The notes below the pieces were generated by a model. That model was given only the letters and a program-made list of their open reading frames with translations. It was not told the DNA's origin and did not search any database. The position numbers and the translations under genes were made by a program. A DNA stretch of 6,910 nucleotides from ZC4RG19 sp036279475 (GTDB taxonomy: Bacteria; Actinomycetota; Acidimicrobiia; Acidimicrobiales; VFJN01). Of this stretch, positions 1 through 6,910 are shown one piece after another (positions within the stretch are counted from its first letter, which is position 1; each line of letters starts with the position of its first letter). The stretch covers positions 1 to 6,910 of the forward strand of contig DASUJB010000231.1 in assembly GCA_036279475.1 (NCBI GenBank), in the 5' to 3' direction.

Positions 1-282
1 GAGGTGCTCGAGCACGTGCCGGACCCACCCGCCGCCCTGGCGGAGCTCGACCGGCTGTGCCGGAGGGACCTGGTCGTCTCGGTGCCGCGCGAGCCGGTGT
101 GGCGGGCGGCCAACATGGCGCGCGGGAGGTACCTCCGGGCGCTGGGGAACACGCCGGGCCACGTCCAGCACTGGTCGTCGCGCCGCTTCTCCTCCCTGGT
201 GGGGAGCCGGTTCGAGGTGGTGGCGGTGCGCCGACCGTTCCCGTGGACGATGGTGCGCGCCCGTGCCCACCGCGCTCGCTGA
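1..282 (+). CDS. Class I SAM-dependent methyltransferase, C-terminal fragment (5' end outside window)
   Basis: The reading frame is open from base 1 and ends at TGA 280-282, giving 93 residues of a truncated protein. It begins EVLEHVPDP, which matches the post-motif II segment of Methyltransf_11/23-type enzymes (an E-V-L-E-H run followed by DP and a helix with L-x-E-L). Next come a hydrophobic strand LVVSVPREP and then an N-x-A-R-G, GNTPGH, HWS and PFPWTMV series, as I recall from actinobacterial methyltransferases found near glycosyltransferase genes. The SAM-binding glycine motif must lie upstream of the window. The GTG at base 4 is internal to the conserved motif, so it is not the true start. 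The end of the gene overlaps the next by 20 bases, which suggests translational coupling. The substrate cannot be read from this part; a lipid, glycan or small-molecule acceptor are all possible. Confidence 0.8.
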   Translation, partial: EVLEHVPDPPAALAELDRLCRRDLVVSVPREPVWRAANMARGRYLRALGNTPGHVQHWSSRRFSSLVGSRFEVVAVRRPFPWTMVRARAHRAR

Positions 283-2023
283 GCCCGGCGGGCCACCGGA
301 GGGCGCGCCCGGCGGCGACCCCGGGACGAGCCTGGCGCCGGAGCCCCAGCCGCCCTGGTGGCGGCGCCACGAGCGGGCCATGCTGGCCCTGGCGATCGGT
401 GTGGGCCTGGTGCTGCGGGTCGCCATCGGGCTCACCGACGACGCCGCCTCCACCGACGAGACCGCCTACACCGAGTCGGGGACCTCCCTCGTCGCCGGCG
501 ACGGCTTCCGGCGCGACGGCCACCCGGAGCTGCACTTCCCCCCGCTGCTCCCGGCGGCCATCGGGCTGGTCGACCTCGTCGTCGACGACCCGCACACGGG
601 TGTGGTGGCCCTGACGGTGCTGTCGTCGACGGCCCTCGTCCTGCCGCTGTCCCTGCTGGCCCGCCGGCTCGGCGGTGCCGGTGCCGGCATCGCCACCGCG
701 TGGCTGGCCGCCCTGGTGCCCGGCCTCTCCACCATGCCGCAGATCCGGGGTACCGGCTCGGAGGCCGAGTACGGGCTCCTCGTCACCTCGGCCCTGTGGT
801 CCACCGCGTCGGCCGCCCGCCGGAGGGGGCCGGCCCGGTCGTGGCGCCTGGCGGCGTCCGGGCTGCTGGTGGGCCTGGCCTACCTGACCCGCCCCGAGGG
901 CCTGGCGGTGGCGGTGCCCCTCGGGGCGGCGGCGCTGGCCCTCGGCCGCCGGGAGGTGGGGGAGCACGCCGCCCGGCGCCGGCGGGAGGGGAGCGGGCCC
1001 GCGACGCCCGCGCGGTGGCGCCGTGGGCCGGTGGCACGGGCCGGTGCCGCCTTCTTGCTCCCCCTCGCCGCCTGCGTGGTCCCCTACGCCGCGTACCTCC
1101 ACGCCAACACCGGCTCGTGGCAGCTCACGGCCAAGACGCAGGACGCCTCGATCGAGGCCTGGCACGCCGTGGCCCGGGGCGACCGCGCCGCCCGCAACGC
1201 GGTCATCTACGCCCTCGACGATACGGGTGCCCGGTTCTCGGCCGAGTACTCGCCGCTCACCACCCTCGCCCGCCGCGATCCCGACGGGTACCGGGCCATC
1301 CTCCGCACCAACCTGGGGCAGCTCCTCCGCATGGCTCCCCGATGGTCGCTGATCCCCGGTCCGCTGTGGATCCTGGCCGCGTGGGGGGCATGGCGGTCCC
1401 GTCGGTCCCCGGTGCTGTGGCTGGTGGTCGCGGTCGCCACGGTGCCCGCCGCCTCGGCCCTGGCCTTCTTCGTCCAGCCCCGCTACCTCACGGTCAGCCT
1501 GGCGCTCGCCACCGTGCCCATGGGGGTGGCGAGCGCGCAGGTGGCCCACCGGTGGCGACCGCTCGTGGCCGGGCTGGCGGTGGCCGTGGCCACCGGGACC
1601 TCGGTGCTGACGTTCCGAGGGGAGACCGCGGGGTGGTGGCACCCGGTCGAGCAGACCGAGCAACGCAGGGCCGGCGAGTGGCTGGCCGGGCACACGCGGC
1701 CGGGCGACCTCGTGATGACCCGAAGCATGATCGTCGACCACTACGCGGCTCGGCCGTCGGCGGCGTTGCCCCACGCGCCTCTCGCCGACGTGCTGGCCTA
1801 CGCCCGCCACTACGGGGTCCGCTACGTCGTGGCCGACTGGTACACCGTCGAGAGGCTCGTCCCCGAGCTCTCCTTCCTCCTGCACGTCGACGAGGTGCCT
1901 GGTCTGCGCCTGGTCCAGGAGGTCCGGGCCGAGGGGCGCGTCGCCCGGGTCTTCGCCCTCGACCCCCTCCCCGCGGCCCCGTCCCTCGAGCCGCCGCCGC
2001 TGGGCTTCACGGGGGACGGGTGA
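263..2023 (+). CDS. GT-C fold membrane glycosyltransferase (GT39/PMT_2/ArnT-like)
   Basis: A 586-residue polytopic membrane protein that probably transfers a sugar from a polyprenyl-phosphate carrier to an acceptor on the outer face of the membrane. Residues 1-36 are Pro/Gly-rich and cytoplasmic in a GT-C topology. The first membrane segment is about 39-57. It is followed by the acidic extracytoplasmic motif D65-E66 with Y69 and a later L-V-A-G-D-G-F, the arrangement in which GT39-like enzymes place their catalytic Asp. About ten further hydrophobic segments lie at roughly 113-134, 139-157, 195-227, 259-277 and 364-450. LTRPEG (208-213) and PRYL (406-409) are recurring marks of this class. 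An Arg-rich loop lies at about 236-256. A soluble C-terminal domain (about 465-586) carries AGEWLAGHTRPGD and RYVVADWY, seen in related transferases. The GTG at 263 overlaps the preceding gene; ATG 380 (residue 40) would delete only the low-complexity N-terminus and is the main alternative start. Donor and acceptor are unknown. Confidence 0.85.
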   Translation: MPTALAEPGGPPEGAPGGDPGTSLAPEPQPPWWRRHERAMLALAIGVGLVLRVAIGLTDDAASTDETAYTESGTSLVAGDGFRRDGHPELHFPPLLPAAIGLVDLVVDDPHTGVVALTVLSSTALVLPLSLLARRLGGAGAGIATAWLAALVPGLSTMPQIRGTGSEAEYGLLVTSALWSTASAARRRGPARSWRLAASGLLVGLAYLTRPEGLAVAVPLGAAALALGRREVGEHAARRRREGSGPATPARWRRGPVARAGAAFLLPLAACVVPYAAYLHANTGSWQLTAKTQDASIEAWHAVARGDRAARNAVIYALDDTGARFSAEYSPLTTLARRDPDGYRAILRTNLGQLLRMAPRWSLIPGPLWILAAWGAWRSRRSPVLWLVVAVATVPAASALAFFVQPRYLTVSLALATVPMGVASAQVAHRWRPLVAGLAVAVATGTSVLTFRGETAGWWHPVEQTEQRRAGEWLAGHTRPGDLVMTRSMIVDHYAARPSAALPHAPLADVLAYARHYGVRYVVADWYTVERLVPELSFLLHVDEVPGLRLVQEVRAEGRVARVFALDPLPAAPSLEPPPLGFTGDG

Positions 2024-3690
2024 GCGGCGCCGCGGCACCGGTCGACGTCCACGGGGCGGACGGCGGGGGGTCGGTGGTGGACCCGTCGGGCGGGGTGCCG
2101 GGCCGGCCCGTGCCGGCGCCGCGGCGCGGGCCGCACCCGACCGTGTGGTGGGCCACCGCGCTGGTGGGCCTGCTCGGCGCGCTGTGGTCGGTGGTCGTGC
2201 CCCAGATGCGTGCCCCGGACGAGGCCGCCCACGTCGACCTGGTCATGCACCTCGCCGAGGGCAGTGGCTACCCGAGCTACGACGGGCGCTACATCGGGGC
2301 GGAGGTCGGCCTCGCCGCCAAGCGGTACCTCGCCGACTCCCGACACCGCTGGCCGCGCTTCGACGCCGCCGACGCCCCGGCCCGGGGGCGGCGCCCCGGC
2401 GTCGACGACCTCGGTGGCACGGCGCCCGATCCCCGCGCCCGTCCGCCCGACGCCCGGCGCCCTGACCATCCCTACGTCTACAACCAGATGCCGCAGCACC
2501 CGCCGCTGTACTACCTGGCGATGGCGGGCGTGGTCCGGCTCGAGCGGGCCCTGCTGCCCGGGGACCGGCCCCCGCTCGACCGGGAGGTCGGCCTCCTCCG
2601 GCTGGTCGACGTCGTCCTGGTCCTGCCCCTCCCCATCCTGGCGTGGTCCACCGTCGTGCGGCTCGGCGGCTCCGAGTCGGCGGCGGCGGCCGCGAGCCTC
2701 CTGCCCCTGGGTGTCCCGCAGCTGCTCCACGTGGCCGGTTCGGTCAACAACGACAACCTGCTGGTGCTCCTGGGAGGCTCGCTGGCTCCGCTGGTGGTGG
2801 CGGTGGGGCGCGGGGCACGGACAAGGCGCACCGACCTGGCCGTCGGCCTGCTCCTGGCGCTGGCCCTGCTCACCAAGGCGTTCGCGGTGATGTACCTCCC
2901 CTGGGTGGCTGCCGCCTACCTGGTCGGGGCCTGGACGACCAGGCGCCTGCGGGACGCGGCGGCGGGGCTGGGGGTGGCCACGGCGCTGGCCGGCGTGGGG
3001 GGAGCGTGGTGGGTCGCCAACCTGGTGCGCGAGGGACAGGTGGCACCGACCACCGAGACGCTGACGCGCACCGTCGACGATCGCCCCGCCGGGTTCACGG
3101 CCGACGCCGTCGCGTTCGCCTGGACCTTCGCCGGCCGGTTGGCCTCGCGCACGTGGGCCTGGGTGGGGTACCGCACGCCCAAGTTCGAGCTCCCGCCGCT
3201 CGTCGTGGGTGTGCTCAGCGTCGCGGTGGTGGTGGCGACGGTGGCCGCCGTGCGCTCGGCCGCACCCGGCCGGGACCCGGCCGGCGGACCGCGGCGCGTC
3301 GACGCCGTGCTGGCGTGGGCACCCCTCGGGCTGGTCGTGGCGTTCGTGGCCAAGCGCGCCTGGGGCCTGTACGAGACGACGGGGATGCTCGCCTTCATCC
3401 AGGGCCGCTACCTGTTCTCGGTGCTCGTCCCCCCGCTGGCGACCGTGGCGCTCGGCCTGCACCGGCTCCTCGGGCGGCGTTGCCCTGCCGCGGTGCTGGT
3501 GGTGGCCGTCACCTTGCAGGCGTGGATGCTCGTGGACGTCCTGCGCGGTGCGTGGCGGGGACCGGGCCGGTGGGGAGCGGTGCGGGGCATGCTGGCATGG
3601 AGCCCGTGGCCGACGGGCGGGGTCCTGCTGGTCGCGGCCGCGACCGGGCTGGCCGTGCTGCTGACCGCACGCTCGACCGTGGGAGGTGGG

Positions 3691-3711
<21 letters not shown>
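2020..3711 (+). CDS. Polytopic membrane protein, DUF2142-like / GT-C class glycosyltransferase
   Basis: A 563-residue membrane protein. The GTG at 2020 overlaps the upstream TGA (GTGA) and is preceded by GGGGGA at 2011-2016, so coupled translation is likely. The same frame is open far upstream, but that stretch is out-of-frame reading of the previous gene. A disordered N-terminus (1-40) precedes membrane segment 1 (about 42-60). The first outer loop starts with APDEAAHVDL (65-74), the acidic motif typical of DUF2142 and other GT-C proteins. An Arg/Asp/Pro-rich stretch (about 105-150) follows, then QHPPLYYLAM (159-168). NNDNLLVL (243-250), LLTKAF (283-288) and QGRYLFSVLVPP (461-472) are further DUF2142-type marks. 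Other hydrophobic segments lie near 195-214, 220-237, 245-263, 272-303, 312-335, 392-411, 428-445, 465-482, 488-506 and 533-549. It is expected to act at the cytoplasmic membrane in assembling an envelope glycan, perhaps with its GT39-like neighbour. Enzymatic activity is inferred from fold class only. Confidence 0.8.
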
Positions 3712-5832
<2,121 letters not shown>

Positions 5833-5839
5833 CCCGCCG

Positions 5840-5845
5840 ATCGTA
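5840..5845 (-). promoter_or_regulatory. Candidate -10 hexamer for the mutase gene (leaderless start)
   Basis: On the minus strand the hexamer TACGAT fits the actinobacterial -10 consensus TANNNT. It ends 7 nt before the GTG at 5832, so transcription would begin at or next to the start codon. The purine-rich GGCGGG directly abutting the GTG is too close for a normal Shine-Dalgarno site, which agrees with a leaderless mRNA. I see no good -35 hexamer; TTCGTC at 5865-5870 lies 19 bp away and is weak. Confidence 0.4.
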
Positions 5846-5872
5846 CGGACTGCGGTCGCGTGGCGACGAACC

Positions 5873-5933
5873 CGGGTGCCCCCGCCGGCGGCACCGCCCG
5901 ACGCCGCCGGCCGGGTGCCGGCCCACGGGTGCC
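5873..5933 (+). repeat. Three direct copies of CGGGTGCC
   Basis: The octamer CGGGTGCC occurs at 5873-5880, 5912-5919 and 5926-5933, all in the same orientation and all within the 128 bp between the two divergent starts. Two copies flank the 9-bp inverted repeat. This could be a repeated regulator-binding element; base composition makes coincidence possible. Confidence 0.35.
5884..5911. repeat. Perfect 9-bp inverted repeat in the divergent intergenic region
   Basis: GCCGGCGGC (5884-5892) and GCCGCCGGC (5903-5911) are exact reverse complements separated by 10 nt. The centre (about 5897.5) lies roughly 65 bp from one GTG start and 63 bp from the other, upstream of both candidate -10 sites. It could be a shared operator, or chance pairing in very GC-rich DNA. 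It lies outside either predicted leaderless transcript, so it is unlikely to be a terminator. Confidence 0.4.
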
Positions 5934-5948
5934 CGACGGCCACCGCAC

Positions 5949-5954
5949 TACGCT
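5949..5954 (+). promoter_or_regulatory. Candidate -10 hexamer for the GT2 gene (leaderless start)
   Basis: TACGCT fits TANNNT and ends 6 nt before the GTG at 5961. No Shine-Dalgarno sequence is visible in front of that GTG, so the transcript would be leaderless. No convincing -35 element is seen at the expected spacing. The arrangement mirrors that of the divergent mutase gene. Confidence 0.4.
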
Positions 5955-5960
5955 GCCGAC

Positions 5961-6910
5961 GTGGCCGCTGCCGGACGTCCGCCCCCCGCCGAACCGCACC
6001 CGTGCCTGTCCGTCGTGGTCCCCTGCTACGACGAGCGTGCCACCATCGCCACCGTGGTCGAGCAGGTGCTGGCCTCGCCGTGGACCTCCGAGGTGATCGT
6101 GGTCGACGACGGGTCGACCGACGGCACCCGCGAGGTCCTCGCCGGCCTGCGCCACCCCTCGGTCCGCGTCGTCCTCCAACCCCGCAACCAGGGTAAGGGG
6201 GCGGCGTTGCGGCGGGGCTTCGCCGAGGCCCGCGGCGAGTACGTGGTGGTGCAGGACGCCGACCTCGAGTACGACCCCGCCGACTACGGCGACCTGGTGC
6301 AGCCCCTCGTGGACGGCCTGGCCGACGTGGTCTACGGGTCGCGCTTCATCTCCAGCCGGCCCCACCGGGTCCTCTACTACTGGCACTCGGTCGGCAACCG
6401 GTTCCTCACCACGCTCTCCAACATGGTGACGAACCTGAACCTCACCGACATGGAGACCTGCTACAAGGCGTTCCGGCGCGAGGTCATCCAGGGCGTCACC
6501 CTCGAGGAGGACCGCTTCGGCTTCGAACCCGAGGTCACGGCCAAGGTGGCTAGGGCCGGGTGGCGGATCTACGAGGTCGGCATCGGCTACAACGGCCGCA
6601 CCTACGCCGAGGGCAAGAAGATCGGCTGGCGTGACGGGGTGCGGGCCGTGGTCTGCATCCTGAAGTACTCGGGCCTCGCCGACCGGGCGGCCCGGTGGCC
6701 GGGGCGCCCCGTGGGGCGCGGTGCCGGGGCCCCCGCCGTCGGGAGTCGCCCCCCCGCGGCCCTGCGCGTCGACGGAGGAGCCGGCGGCGGCCCGGGATCC
6801 GCGGCCCCGGTCCCGGTTCCCACCGTGGCGGCGCCGCCCGGCGCCGTGGCGGTCGGGGCGGGGCCGGACGGAGGTCCGCCCGGCGTGGCGGCGCCGGGCC
6901 CGGCCCGGTC
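5961..6910 (+). CDS. Family 2 glycosyltransferase, polyprenyl/dolichyl-phosphate sugar synthase type (3' end outside window)
   Basis: The frame is open from GTG 5961 to the window edge (316 codons, no stop). The GT-A core spans about residues 15-240. It has a first strand CLSVVVPCYDE (15-25), nucleotide-binding VVDDGSTDGT (47-56), NQGKGAALRRG (76-86), the metal-binding D-A-D at 99-101 and GSRF (126-129). Family-typical segments follow: TDMETCYKAFRR (162-173), DRFGFEPEVTAKVAR (184-198) and GRTYAEGKKIGWRDG (212-226). This pattern is that of DPM1-like bacterial enzymes, which move a sugar (mannose, glucose or similar) from a nucleotide sugar to polyprenyl phosphate on the cytoplasmic side. Such products feed GT-C transferases like the two encoded upstream. 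From about 245 the protein becomes an Ala/Gly/Pro/Val-rich, probably disordered tail with no membrane segment yet visible. Usual members end near 230-260 residues, so this one is extended or continues into another domain. The sugar is not predictable. Confidence 0.92.
   Translation, partial: MAAAGRPPPAEPHPCLSVVVPCYDERATIATVVEQVLASPWTSEVIVVDDGSTDGTREVLAGLRHPSVRVVLQPRNQGKGAALRRGFAEARGEYVVVQDADLEYDPADYGDLVQPLVDGLADVVYGSRFISSRPHRVLYYWHSVGNRFLTTLSNMVTNLNLTDMETCYKAFRREVIQGVTLEEDRFGFEPEVTAKVARAGWRIYEVGIGYNGRTYAEGKKIGWRDGVRAVVCILKYSGLADRAARWPGRPVGRGAGAPAVGSRPPAALRVDGGAGGGPGSAAPVPVPTVAAPPGAVAVGAGPDGGPPGVAAPGPAR

Noticed and set aside
358..2019. Upstream extension of the DUF2142-like frame, giving an apparent 1117-residue protein
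   Set aside because: The extra 554 residues are an Arg/Pro/Gly-rich out-of-frame reading of the GT39-like gene; the membrane protein begins at GTG 2020.
1822..3462. Minus-strand ORF of 546 codons opposite the two membrane-protein genes
   Set aside because: Its composition (Arg, Gly, His, Gln, Pro) is that of a shadow frame, it spans two real genes, and it has no motifs.
5833..5943. Longer mutase N-terminus from GTG 5943
   Set aside because: The 37 added residues are Gly/Ala/Arg-rich with no family counterpart, and they would cover the candidate promoter and repeats; the start at 5832 fits the family.
6602..6823. Minus-strand ORF of 73 codons opposite the GT2 tail
   Set aside because: It lies antisense to the GT2 frame, is Pro/Ala/Arg-rich and has no supporting start signal or homology.

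Overview
The window is very GC-rich DNA, with G or C in most third codon positions and GTG as the start codon of four of the five genes. This points to a high-GC actinobacterium. The protein sequences suggest an actinomycete or acidimicrobial lineage, but I cannot place it more precisely. The density of long ORFs on both strands is a by-product of the GC content. Five real genes account for nearly all of the sequence.

Layout. Bases 1-282 (+) are the C-terminal end of a class I SAM-dependent methyltransferase that is cut by the window edge. It overlaps by 20 bases a gene for a multi-pass GT-C-type glycosyltransferase (263-2023, +). That gene in turn overlaps, by a GTGA start/stop, a second and different polytopic protein resembling the DUF2142 / GT-C class (2020-3711, +). 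These three form one co-directional, translationally coupled group. On the opposite strand, ending tail-to-tail inside the last codons of the second membrane protein, is a methylmalonyl-CoA mutase large (catalytic) subunit (5832-3691, -). A 128-bp divergent intergenic region follows. Then comes a family 2 glycosyltransferase of the dolichyl/polyprenyl-phosphate sugar synthase type (5961 to beyond 6910, +), with a long Ala/Gly/Pro-rich tail that is still open at the window edge.

How they may work together. The GT2 enzyme would load a sugar onto a polyprenyl phosphate on the cytoplasmic face. GT-C proteins use such lipid-linked sugars on the outer face of the membrane. The membrane proteins, the GT2 and the methyltransferase therefore look like a cell-envelope glycan or glycosylation locus. 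This is inference from families and proximity; the acceptor and sugar are unknown. The mutase is a central-metabolism enzyme (succinyl-CoA / methylmalonyl-CoA interconversion, B12-dependent) and appears to be an unrelated neighbour. No separate small subunit or MeaB-type chaperone gene lies in the window.

The most informative non-coding sequence is the divergent intergenic region. Both flanking GTG starts have a TANNNT-type -10 hexamer only 6-7 nt upstream, as expected for leaderless transcripts. Between them are a perfect 9-bp inverted repeat, almost equidistant from both starts, and three copies of CGGGTGCC. I see no RNA genes, CRISPR arrays, insertion sequences or convincing terminators, and no strong evidence for a wholly new system.
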